Below, piece after piece: positions 23,036 through 29,832 of a stretch of DNA of 48,398 bases. The first letter of the stretch is position 1, and every line of letters begins with the position of its first letter. Below the pieces are notes generated by a model. It was not told the origin of the DNA. It was given only the letters and a program-made list of their open reading frames with translations, and did no database searches. Source of the stretch: a virus; the IMG/VR virus record IMGVR_UViG_3300030085_002431, positions 115,449 to 163,846 of that record, one strand, 5' to 3'. A program made the translations under genes and the position numbers.

Positions 23036-23853
23036 GTTTTTTGATTCCAACTAAGATTGAATCTGAAGATAGACTTAGAAATGTATGTACTGTTCTTGGA
23101 TTTTTATTAAACAACTTTGATGCTCAGATTCTTATTAAGGAAGTAGATGATGAGCAAAACGTAAAGAAGTTTGTCTTTCCTTTAATCTATAAAAGATTTA
23201 CATGTATTCCTGATAACCTTCATTACCTTTATGAAAAACCAACAACTGAGTATTTTCATAAGACAAAAATTCTCAATGATTTGATTGAGGAATCTGAAAC
23301 AACAGTTGTTGCTAACTATGACACTGATGTAATTCTTCCAACTCGTTGCATTCAAGCAGCATATGAACTAATTGCAAATGGAACTTCTGATGCTGTATAT
23401 CCATATGCTGTAGGACCATATCAGAAAGCAGTTAGATATTCACCTGAAATGTTTGATGAGTTCTTTAACTCTCCTATGGGTGATAACGACATTGCTACCA
23501 CACTTGAAAAAGATTTTTACGTTAGTAGTTCTACAATTGGTTGGTGTCAGTTCATCAGAAAAGAAAACTATATTAATTCTTTCATGATGAATGAGTCTTT
23601 TGCAGCATGGGGTCCAGAAGATTGTGAGTTACATTATCGTTTACTTGCAATGGGAAATAAGGTTGACAGAATACAACAATATGTTTATCATTTAGAACAC
23701 TCCCGTACCCAAGATTCTTGGTTCAATAATCCGAAGTGGCAAGAAAATATGAAACTGTGGGAGTGGATTCGGACTCAAGATAGGGAACAACTATCTTCAT
23801 ACTATAGAAACCAGGAATACTTTAAGGAGAGAATTGTAAATGCTGGCATTTAA
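23026..23853 (+). CDS. GT7 C-terminal-like glycosyltransferase, copy 2
   Basis: The 275-residue paralogue of the preceding protein has MDLSFLIPTKIES, ANYDTDVILP (DxD), VGPYQKAVRYS, FAAWGPEDCELHYRL and YHLEHSRT. It overlaps the previous gene by 10 bases and the third GT11 gene by 14. The pair probably arose by tandem duplication and then diverged in acceptor specificity. Confidence 0.8.
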   Translation: MDLSFLIPTKIESEDRLRNVCTVLGFLLNNFDAQILIKEVDDEQNVKKFVFPLIYKRFTCIPDNLHYLYEKPTTEYFHKTKILNDLIEESETTVVANYDTDVILPTRCIQAAYELIANGTSDAVYPYAVGPYQKAVRYSPEMFDEFFNSPMGDNDIATTLEKDFYVSSSTIGWCQFIRKENYINSFMMNESFAAWGPEDCELHYRLLAMGNKVDRIQQYVYHLEHSRTQDSWFNNPKWQENMKLWEWIRTQDREQLSSYYRNQEYFKERIVNAGI

Positions 23854-24697
23854 TGGTTTGGGTAACAATGGTCGTCTGGGAAACCAGATGTTCCAGTATG
23901 CAGCACTGAGAGGCATTGCTGCATTTAAAGGATATGATTGGTGTATTCCTCATTGGAATACACCTAGGGTAGATAACTATAGTCTTGGTAATTGCTTCCA
24001 GATGGGTAGTGTTCAACCCTCTAACATGAAAATCCTGGATAATGGATATGCCCCAACAGTGATTGAAAGATACTTTCATTATGATGAGGAGATGAAATCT
24101 CTTTGTCCTAATGATGTTTCTATTCATGGTTTCTTTCAAACCGAAAAATATTTCGCACATATTATAGATACCATTCGTAGAGATTTTACTTTCCACGATG
24201 AAATCTTGAATCCATGTAAAGAGATGATTGATTCTCTTGATAAGCAACCTCTATTCCTCCATGTTCGTAGAGGTGACCCAAATCTCGTTGATGCTCGGGG
24301 ATTTAAGTGGTCATATACTGAATGCTCTGACCAGCATCCTCCTCAACCTCTTGCTTACTATGAAGAAGCACTCAAGGAGTTTCCTGAGGACCAACCAGTT
24401 GTTGTTTGTTCTGACTCTCCTGAGTGGGTTAATGACCAGGAATTCTTTAATGATGATAGATTCTTAGTATCTGAACCTGAAGATAAGTATCCTGATGGTT
24501 CTTACACACCTTATGTGGACCTCTGTCTTATGAGTTTGTGTAAGGGTGCAATTATTGCTAACTCATCATTGTCATGGTGGGGTGCATGGTTGCAAAATGG
24601 TGCAGGAACTGTTGTTGCACCTAAGACCTGGTTTGGTCCGACTTATGCTGACAAAGATACTAGTGACCTTTATTGTGAAGGTTGGAAAGTTATCTAA
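23840..24697 (+). CDS. GT11 alpha-1,2-fucosyltransferase-like protein (copy 3)
   Basis: The 285-residue protein has GRLGNQMFQYAALRGIAAFKG near residue 9, FLHVRRGDP and IANSSLSWWGAWL. It shares DEILNPCKEMIDSL and SDSPEWVNDQEFF-like blocks with copy 2, so copies 2 and 3 are closer to each other than to copy 1. The donor is GDP-fucose or a close analogue. Confidence 0.9.
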   Translation: MLAFNGLGNNGRLGNQMFQYAALRGIAAFKGYDWCIPHWNTPRVDNYSLGNCFQMGSVQPSNMKILDNGYAPTVIERYFHYDEEMKSLCPNDVSIHGFFQTEKYFAHIIDTIRRDFTFHDEILNPCKEMIDSLDKQPLFLHVRRGDPNLVDARGFKWSYTECSDQHPPQPLAYYEEALKEFPEDQPVVVCSDSPEWVNDQEFFNDDRFLVSEPEDKYPDGSYTPYVDLCLMSLCKGAIIANSSLSWWGAWLQNGAGTVVAPKTWFGPTYADKDTSDLYCEGWKVI

Positions 24698-25299
24698 TGG
24701 GTAAGAATATATTCTTCATATTTGGAACAGTGAGAACTAGAAGCACCTGGTTCTCTAACCTGTTTACATATAAAGATAGTTTTTGTTATAATGAGGAATC
24801 CAGATATTTGAGAAGTCTGGATGAAATTTATGAACGTATTGATAGAAGACCAGAGAAAAACGTAGGATTCTCTGACCCAGAGATGTTTCATTATGTTGAT
24901 AAAATTCATGAGATGTTTCCTAATGCAAAGTATTTGCTTTTAGACCGTGAGTATGATAAGTGCTTAGCATCACATCACCTCATGTCAGATTTTCCTGTAA
25001 AACAAATGGTTCCCAAGTTTCAATTTTGGGCATGTAATACAGAATATTTGAAAAGAAATGTCAAATACCATAAAATTCATTTCGATGAAATGGATGATAT
25101 GAAAAAAGTACAGAAGTGTTGGGAATATATTCTTCCAGATTGCCACTTTGATGTTGGTAGATACAATCAACTAACAGCAATGGCAATCAAAGTGACTATC
25201 TCTACTAAACCAGAACTGCCCTACGACGATTGTATCGCACCTTATTTCGATTATGACCACCCAGTTTTCAACTCTAGACAAAAACAAAGCAGCATTTAA
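24697..25299 (+). CDS. Sulfotransferase-like protein
   Basis: The 200-residue protein from ATG 24697 overlaps the previous stop by one base. FIFGTVRTRSTWFSNLF (residues 7-23) resembles the PAPS 5'-phosphosulfate-binding loop of sulfotransferases (GxxRSGTTWL type). AKYLLLDREYDKCLASHHL resembles the 3'-phosphate-binding region (RDP...SHH). It would sulfate a sugar in the glycan if PAPS is available from the host. Similarity is moderate. Confidence 0.65.
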   Translation: MGKNIFFIFGTVRTRSTWFSNLFTYKDSFCYNEESRYLRSLDEIYERIDRRPEKNVGFSDPEMFHYVDKIHEMFPNAKYLLLDREYDKCLASHHLMSDFPVKQMVPKFQFWACNTEYLKRNVKYHKIHFDEMDDMKKVQKCWEYILPDCHFDVGRYNQLTAMAIKVTISTKPELPYDDCIAPYFDYDHPVFNSRQKQSSI

Positions 25300-26065
25300 G
25301 CTAAAGGGATTTGGTCCTGTATACTACATCAACCTTGATGGGCAACCAGAAAGGAAAGAGTATATGGAAGAGCAGTTCAAGTATTGGGAGATTGAGAACT
25401 ATACTCGTATCTCTGGATATGATGGACGTGACGATGACCTTAGTGATATAATTAAGGGACGTTATCCTGAGATGATGACACCAGGTGAGATTGGATGCAC
25501 CACTTCTCACCTGAAAGCAATTAAGGAGTTCTATGAAAATAGTGATGAACCTTATGCTATCATTGTCGAGGATGACCTTGATTTGCAACTAGTTCATAAC
25601 TGGTGCTTTACATGGAAAGAGTTTTACTCTAAGATTCCATACGATTGGGATGTTGTTCAACTCGCAATCATCTGTACGGGAAACCTCCATATTTCCCTAC
25701 ACAAGAGATTCGTAAATGATTTCTCTACTGCTGCCTATGTGATTTCACGTCACCACGCAGCAAAACTTGTCAAACTTCACTGCAGAGGTGACAAATATAA
25801 ACTGGACAATGGTGTTAAACCTCGTGCAGTTGCAGATGATTTAATCTACAACTCAGGTAATACCTTCTCTGTACCAGTGCTTCTGTATAAGATTGCTCTT
25901 GGGTCTTCTATCCACCCAGACCATATTGACATTTTCCATCGTTCGAGTCATGATGGTCTTCTGAATTGGTGGCAACAGAACGGTGCCAACGTTCAACTTG
26001 ATGCTTTGATGACTTATGACCCGTACTACGGTCGGGTATCCGAACCAGAAAAGCAACAAACTTGA
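25253..26065 (+). CDS. GT25-like glycosyltransferase (LPS/collagen-type)
   Basis: In this 270-residue protein VYYINLDGQPERKEYM, GEIGCTTSHLKAIKEF and YAIIVEDDLDL are the hallmarks of family GT25, used in LPS outer-core synthesis. The overlap with the previous gene is 47 bases, long for this cluster, but no later start preserves the first motif. It ends the glycan cluster. Confidence 0.85.
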   Translation: MTTQFSTLDKNKAAFKLKGFGPVYYINLDGQPERKEYMEEQFKYWEIENYTRISGYDGRDDDLSDIIKGRYPEMMTPGEIGCTTSHLKAIKEFYENSDEPYAIIVEDDLDLQLVHNWCFTWKEFYSKIPYDWDVVQLAIICTGNLHISLHKRFVNDFSTAAYVISRHHAAKLVKLHCRGDKYKLDNGVKPRAVADDLIYNSGNTFSVPVLLYKIALGSSIHPDHIDIFHRSSHDGLLNWWQQNGANVQLDALMTYDPYYGRVSEPEKQQT

Positions 26066-26095
26066 CATTAACCAATTCTTAGGATAGTATAAATA
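26062..26095 (+). promoter_or_regulatory. Overlapping sigma70 and late promoters
   Basis: TTGACA (26062-26067), a 17-base spacer and TAGTAT (26085-26090) are followed in overlap by TATAAATA (26088-26095). Both would serve the secreted protein at 26213. The -35 overlaps the stop of the GT25 gene. Confidence 0.65.
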
Positions 26096-26212
26096 CTTAA
26101 CCTTTTGCAAAACTTCACACTTAGTTACAAAAGGCACAAAACGAAGACATGTCGAGTCTTCTATCATCTGTGGGTTGAACTCCACAAGTAAAAATTAAGA
26201 GGTATTAATTCA
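26096..26212 (+). promoter_or_regulatory. Structured 5' leader with three hairpins
   Basis: CCTTTTG/CAAAAGG (26101-26107 with 26128-26134), GAAGAC/GTCTTC (26143-26148 with 26156-26161) and TGTGG/CCACA (26169-26173 with 26182-26186) are successive perfect stems. They precede AAGAGGT and the ATG at 26213. It may stabilise a highly expressed mRNA. Confidence 0.5.
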
Positions 26213-26584
26213 ATGATTAAGTCTATTTTCGCAGCAACTGCTGCTCTTTCCGTATCCGCTGGTGCTGCTGTTGCAGGTCCCTACGTTAATGTAGAGGCAA
26301 ATGCAGGTTGGACTGGTGATGACTACACTGGTTCCGTTACCGACATCCACGTAGGCTACGAGGGTGCTCTCGGTGATTCTGGTGCTTCATACTACGTACA
26401 GGGTGGCCCTGCGATCGTGGCTGTGGACGGTGCTGACACCGAGACTGAGTTCTCTGGTAAAGCAGGTGTTGGCGTCCCCGTTACCGATGCAATCGGAGTA
26501 TATGGTGAGGTTTCCTTCCTGACCACAGACGACTCTGACGACCTCGGCGTTGGTGGTAAATTGGGTGTTAAATACTCCTTCTGA
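26213..26584 (+). CDS. Small secreted beta-rich (outer-membrane-like) protein
   Basis: The 123-residue protein has a clean signal peptide (MIKSIFAATAALSVSAGAAVA|GPY). The mature part alternates short strands and Gly/Asp turns and ends in KLGVKYSF, an aromatic C-terminus as in beta-barrel outer-membrane proteins; about eight strands would fit. Codons are richer in C-ending forms than in the neighbours. A dual promoter, long leader and strong terminator suggest high expression. A host-envelope role, such as modifying the surface of the infected cell, is possible but not shown. Confidence 0.75.
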   Translation: MIKSIFAATAALSVSAGAAVAGPYVNVEANAGWTGDDYTGSVTDIHVGYEGALGDSGASYYVQGGPAIVAVDGADTETEFSGKAGVGVPVTDAIGVYGEVSFLTTDDSDDLGVGGKLGVKYSF

Positions 26585-26619
26585 GTAGAGTAGACATATA
26601 AACATCTAGGTGTTAGATT

Positions 26620-26642
26620 GGGGTGCGACGGCACCCCTTTTT
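26620..26642 (+). terminator. Rho-independent terminator
   Basis: GGGGTGC (26620-26626), loop GACG, GCACCCC (26631-26637) and five T residues end the secreted-protein unit. Confidence 0.85.
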
Positions 26643-26643
26643 A

Positions 26644-26835
26644 ATGTTCAAAAAGATTCTACTTTCTCCTGTCACTCACTTCAATATCTTAATCGTAGGA
26701 TTTTTTATTCTTGTTGGTGTGATGCACAATAACTATCATCATCGTATGGATGAAGATGTTCATGGTTATGTGAGAAAATTTTGTGAAAAGAATCTTGAGA
26801 AATGTCAGGATATTGTTGAAGGAGATGATTACTGA
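26644..26835 (+). CDS. Small membrane protein
   Basis: The start at ATG 26644 gives 63 residues; the frame upstream runs through the terminator and is not used. One hydrophobic helix (FNILIVGFFILVGVMH) is followed by a charged tail with two cysteines (FCEKNLEKC). No ribosome site is obvious because the T tract is adjacent. Confidence 0.55.
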   Translation: MFKKILLSPVTHFNILIVGFFILVGVMHNNYHHRMDEDVHGYVRKFCEKNLEKCQDIVEGDDY

Positions 26836-26838
26836 ATA

Positions 26839-27312
26839 ATGAGTAACGTACAGTTCAAAAAACATCGAGTCTTTCGGGAGACCGACTCTGTTATTTTCTA
26901 CGACATTTCTGTAGAGAATTCAAATGCATCGGACCTAGTAGTGCATACTGGACCTGCAATCTCCCCTCCTAATGATATTGTTGGTGCAAAACAATTTTAT
27001 ATTCATCGTCATCAGACTGATAACAATCGTGTTCTTTCTGGTGTCCGTACCTTTGAGTTGATTAATCCTGAGTGGAAGTATCCATATCACATTGTTCACC
27101 TTAATCGGTCCTCTGGTGCCCTTGTAATCCCAACCAACACATATCATCGTTCTATTTCTGGTGAAGATGGTTCAATCGTCATTAACCAGGCAATTAGAGA
27201 CGATGAATTTAATGCTGATACTGAGTTTGTTCCTGTATCTACAGCACAAAATAAACAAATATATGATATTCTATCTCATGAAAAGCCAGTGATTCATAAC
27301 ATTGGTGAATGA
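26839..27312 (+). CDS. Cupin-fold protein
   Basis: In this 157-residue protein, QFYIHRHQTDNNRVLSGVRTFELI and GALVIPTNTYHRSISGEDG fit the two cupin motifs, with HxH and a distal His available for a metal. It ends with a helical tail. RmlC-like cupins are frequent hypothetical proteins in T4-like cyanophages; the substrate is unknown. It starts four bases after the previous stop. Confidence 0.65.
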   Translation: MSNVQFKKHRVFRETDSVIFYDISVENSNASDLVVHTGPAISPPNDIVGAKQFYIHRHQTDNNRVLSGVRTFELINPEWKYPYHIVHLNRSSGALVIPTNTYHRSISGEDGSIVINQAIRDDEFNADTEFVPVSTAQNKQIYDILSHEKPVIHNIGE

Positions 27313-27331
27313 TAAGTATATTTTACTACAG

Positions 27332-27359
27332 AGCACCCCTTGACAGGGGTGCTTTTTTT
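27332..27359 (+). terminator. Terminator whose loop is TTGACA
   Basis: GCACCCC (27333-27339) and GGGGTGC (27346-27352) enclose TTGACA, with an extra A-T pair and a run of seven T residues. It is almost the same element as at 9397. Confidence 0.88.
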
Positions 27360-27368
27360 ATATATACT
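27340..27368 (+). promoter_or_regulatory. Sigma70 promoter embedded in terminator, driving hli
   Basis: TTGACA (27340-27345) in the hairpin loop, a 17-base spacer made of the stem and T tract, and TATACT (27363-27368) form a near-perfect promoter. AGGAGG lies before the hli ATG at 27396. Confidence 0.7.
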
Positions 27369-27395
27369 ATGTAAAGAATTATTACAGGAGGTAAC

Positions 27396-27599
27396 ATGAC
27401 CGTAACAACCAACGAATATGGACAAAATAATCTCTTTGCCAAAGAGCCCCAAATGGTGGTAGAATCCTACAACCGTAAGGGACTGTATTCTCCCCAGCAG
27501 TTTGCCGAGGTCTATAATGGACGTTGGGCAATGATGGGTATTGTCAGTGGCTTGATTTCGTATGCAACAACTGGTAAACTGTTCTTTGGTATCTTTTGA
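27396..27599 (+). CDS. hli: High-light-inducible protein
   Basis: The 67-residue single-helix chlorophyll-binding protein has FAEVYNGRWAMMGIVSGLISYATTG with the ExxNGRxAMxG light-harvesting signature. The C-terminal GKLFFGIF is the usual Hli end. Hli proteins bind and protect pigments under light stress; phage copies are thought to protect host photosystems during infection. It has AGGAGG as ribosome site and its own promoter, and heads a unit with ferredoxin and a second hli. Confidence 0.95.
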   Translation: MTVTTNEYGQNNLFAKEPQMVVESYNRKGLYSPQQFAEVYNGRWAMMGIVSGLISYATTGKLFFGIF

Positions 27600-27617
27600 A
27601 TTTTTGTAAAGTAAACT

Positions 27618-27911
27618 ATGGCTTTTAATATTACTCTTCGTCAACCCGATGGTACTGAAACCGTTATTCCTTGTGAAGACGACCAGTATATTCTAGATGC
27701 TGCTGATGAAGCAGGAGTTGACCTGAACTATTCTTGTCGTGCGGGTGCATGTTCTTCTTGTGCAGGTAAGATTGTTTCTGGTACGGTTGACCAATCCGAT
27801 CAGTCTTTTCTTGATGATGACCAAATCGAAGCAGGTTTTGTGCTAACATGTGTGGCGTACCCAACCTCTGATTGTGTCGTAGAGACTGAGAAAGAGGAAG
27901 AACTTTATTGA
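27618..27911 (+). CDS. petF: Plant-type [2Fe-2S] ferredoxin
   Basis: The 97-residue protein has cluster ligands C40, C45, C48 and C78 in the exact plant-type spacing ([12 protein letters not shown] and VLTCVAYP). It accepts electrons from photosystem I and passes them to reductases; phage ferredoxins can support phage reductive enzymes such as bilin reductases or ribonucleotide reduction. No ferredoxin-dependent bilin gene is in this window. It sits 19 bases after hli. Confidence 0.96.
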   Translation: MAFNITLRQPDGTETVIPCEDDQYILDAADEAGVDLNYSCRAGACSSCAGKIVSGTVDQSDQSFLDDDQIEAGFVLTCVAYPTSDCVVETEKEEELY

Positions 27912-27916
27912 TTATC

Positions 27917-28069
27917 ATGCCAGACCCTGATGCATTATGGAAGGATATGCAGAAACTCGACGATATGTACGAAGAGTTACTGTGGCATCCAGATGATGAG
28001 TTACAATTCACTCATGATGGAGTGAAGATTATTATCACAAACAAAACCTTAGAGGATAAACAACAATGA
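27917..28069 (+). CDS. Small acidic hypothetical protein (50 aa)
   Basis: MPDPDALWKDMQKLDDMYEE... is acidic and helical with HPDDELQFTHDGVKIII in the middle. It overlaps the small hli start in ATGA, so translation is coupled. Family not recognised. Confidence 0.65.
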   Translation: MPDPDALWKDMQKLDDMYEELLWHPDDELQFTHDGVKIIITNKTLEDKQQ

Positions 28070-28185
28070 AAGACTTCTTTAACGAAAAAGCAGAAAACCT
28101 TAACGGTCGAATGGCAATGGTTGGTTTCGTTGCTGCCGTTGGTGCATATCTGACTACAGGACAAGTAATCCCAGGAGTATGGTGA
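28066..28185 (+). CDS. hli: Minimal high-light-inducible protein (39 aa)
   Basis: MKDFFNEKAENLNGRMAMVG followed by FVAAVGAYLTTGQVIPGVW is a complete Hli core: ExxNGRxAMxG and the GQVIPG end. It is among the shortest of the family. The start overlaps the previous stop (ATGA) and the stop overlaps the next start (TGATG). It differs from the first hli, being closer to the classic NGRxAMxGFVAAxGAY form. Confidence 0.9.
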   Translation: MKDFFNEKAENLNGRMAMVGFVAAVGAYLTTGQVIPGVW

Positions 28186-28310
28186 TGTTAGCCCTAGCAG
28201 GACTTTTGCTAGGGGCATTCATTCTTGGGTCCGTCCTAGTCGAAGATGAACATGATGATGGTGATGGACCAGATGGTGGTCTTATGACTCCCGTGTATAA
28301 CCCTATTTGA
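28185..28310 (+). CDS. Very small membrane protein (41 aa)
   Basis: MLALAGLLLGAFILGSVLVE plus an acidic Gly/Asp tail ending MTPVYNPI. The start is coupled to the hli stop. One membrane helix, with a tail suited to facing the cytosol or lumen. Function unknown, but co-transcription with hli suggests a thylakoid role (inference). Confidence 0.55.
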   Translation: MLALAGLLLGAFILGSVLVEDEHDDGDGPDGGLMTPVYNPI

Positions 28311-28315
28311 TTATT

Positions 28316-28678
28316 ATGGAAGAAACTCTTGCTGCAAAACGTAAAGCAATTGCAGTCTGCAATCAAGGTGTTGTTCAACAACTCTATGATGTCATCGCAG
28401 AACTAGGATGGGACTGCTATGACGATGTTGTCGTAGAGATTGGTGGCACGTCTGTGTATGAAATTGAAGGTGCTGGCACTAAGTGGGCACCTGTAAAAGG
28501 CACCCGTAAGTATAATAAGGATGCCTTTATTGTTATTAAAAATAAGTCTAGGGACCAGATGATTTTCTCTAATCCTAACCCTGACCTTAAAGCACATCAT
28601 CTCAAGACTGAGAAAGAACTTGCTGCTGAACTCAAAAGGTCAGATGATGCAAAAATGTACGAAACTTACAGCAAGTAA
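28316..28678 (+). CDS. Conserved-type hypothetical protein (120 aa)
   Basis: This soluble protein, MEETLAAKRKAIAVCNQGVV..., has an alpha-beta pattern and a C-terminal helix (KTEKELAAELKRSDDAKMYE). No catalytic motif was recognised. I prefer the ATG at 28316 over the TTG at 28307. It lies two bases before the next gene, in the hli/ferredoxin unit. Confidence 0.7.
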   Translation: MEETLAAKRKAIAVCNQGVVQQLYDVIAELGWDCYDDVVVEIGGTSVYEIEGAGTKWAPVKGTRKYNKDAFIVIKNKSRDQMIFSNPNPDLKAHHLKTEKELAAELKRSDDAKMYETYSK

Positions 28679-28680
28679 AA

Positions 28681-28869
28681 ATGGAAAACCTGACTGAACT
28701 TCTAACTTATTATGTAATTGTTGCCTTCGTATTTGTCGGAGCACCAGGAGTTTTCTTCTTCATTGTATTCATGCCTGCCCTTCAAAATACTAAGGGTAGA
28801 ATGGTTGGATATAAGGACCATAAGACATATGGTGATAGTACAATTTACGAAGTAAATCGAACTACTTGA
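28681..28869 (+). CDS. Small membrane protein
   Basis: In this 62-residue protein, TELLTYYVIVAFVFVGAPGVFFFIVFMP is one long hydrophobic region, followed by a soluble tail. Size and layout recall small photosystem subunits, but I cannot match it to a named one. Last gene of the hli/ferredoxin unit. Confidence 0.6.
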   Translation: MENLTELLTYYVIVAFVFVGAPGVFFFIVFMPALQNTKGRMVGYKDHKTYGDSTIYEVNRTT

Positions 28870-29008
28870 TTGTTAAGTACATCTTAAACGAGAATTTCAT
28901 ACTAAATAGTAAAATCCAATATCGGATAAACCACCCAAGGAGAGTTCTGTGAGTAATTAATTTTTACATTAAGATGTAGGACTCTTTGTTGGATACCATT
29001 CAAAAGGT
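28870..29008 (+). promoter_or_regulatory. Non-coding stretch with long-range inverted repeat and late-box-like motif
   Basis: TACATCTTAA (28878-28887) and TTAAGATGTA (28969-28978) are perfect complements 81 bases apart and could close a large stem. CTAAATA occurs near 28903. ATACC/GGTAT forms a small hairpin over the next ATG. AAGGAGAG near 28937 is followed by GTG and an immediate stop, so it is no gene. Confidence 0.4.
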
Positions 29009-29203
29009 ATGACGCATTTAACGAGAGATGTGCTTGTAAAGTCTATTGTTGCCGAAGAAGTTCGGGATATGAAAGGTGACGGTTACCTAGAAGCACTCAA
29101 AAATCTCTATCATAAATGGGAACACGTATCTAGTGATGAACTGTGTACCCGATACAACGAAATAAAAGAAACACATATAACGAAGGAACACCTCAAACCT
29201 TGA
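29009..29203 (+). CDS. Small hypothetical protein (64 aa)
   Basis: MTHLTRDVLVKSIVAEEVRD... is helical. EALKNLYHKWEHVSSDELCTRY contains a LKNLY stretch like the start of the two large proteins at 5259 and 8033, possibly by chance. A hairpin covers its start codon. Confidence 0.55.
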   Translation: MTHLTRDVLVKSIVAEEVRDMKGDGYLEALKNLYHKWEHVSSDELCTRYNEIKETHITKEHLKP

Positions 29204-29206
29204 CCC

Positions 29207-29241
29207 TTGACAAGACCCCCTATAGGCATGTACTATAGGGG
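29207..29241 (+). promoter_or_regulatory. Sigma70 promoter with inverted repeat across the spacer
   Basis: TTGACA (29207-29212), an 18-base spacer and TACTAT (29231-29236). CCCCTATAG (29217-29225) and CTATAGGGG (29233-29241) are a perfect 9-bp inverted repeat spanning spacer and -10, a plausible operator. It precedes the lysozyme gene. Confidence 0.55.
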
Positions 29242-29262
29242 TTCACTGATGAGAGACTTGAA

Positions 29263-29832
29263 TTGATTAGGATTTTAGCTACAATTGCATTACTAAGTGC
29301 TTCATGTACTGCAGCAACACTTGATGCAGACTTGAATCCAGATACTTCTATGCCTATTGAAGTTAAAGAATCTCGTTGGGAGTGTCCTGATTGCACACCT
29401 AACGAACAATATGTCCTCAAACAACTACAAGAAAAAACCAAAATTAGAGACCGTAATGCACTTGCAACACTGTTGGGAAACATTAAACAGGAAAGCAACT
29501 TCCATCCCAACATATGCGAGGGAGGGGCTAGAGTTTCTTATGGGGATTGCACTCGGGGTGGGTATGGCCTTATTCAGTGGACCAGCCTAGGTCGTTATAT
29601 GGCTCTTGGTAAATTCTGTGAAAAATATGGATGTGACCCAAGCAGTCTAGAAGGACAAACTCGTTTCATGATTAACGAGACAACTTTTCAACGTTACCTT
29701 CCAGAGTTTGAAGGTCGTGGATTTAGTATCCATCAATACATGGTTCCTGCTTATTATTGGTTAGGATGGGGAATCAAAGGAAACCGAGAGGTTTATTCGC
29801 ATAACTATTATCAGAAACTCGTTTGGCAATGA
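29263..29832 (+). CDS. Phage tail-lysozyme-like lipoprotein
   Basis: The 189-residue frame starts with TTG at 29263; the only nearby ATG (29247) is out of frame. MIRILATIALLSASC is a lipoprotein signal with lipobox LSAS-C15. The mature domain has ATLLGNIKQESNFHP, GGYGLIQWTSLGRYMAL and EGQTRFMINE, matching the phage tail lysozyme family, where the Glu of the QES motif is the likely catalytic acid. A lipid-anchored muralytic enzyme facing the periplasm could serve lysis or, less likely, superinfection control. The next gene starts at its stop. Confidence 0.75.
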   Translation: MIRILATIALLSASCTAATLDADLNPDTSMPIEVKESRWECPDCTPNEQYVLKQLQEKTKIRDRNALATLLGNIKQESNFHPNICEGGARVSYGDCTRGGYGLIQWTSLGRYMALGKFCEKYGCDPSSLEGQTRFMINETTFQRYLPEFEGRGFSIHQYMVPAYYWLGWGIKGNREVYSHNYYQKLVWQ

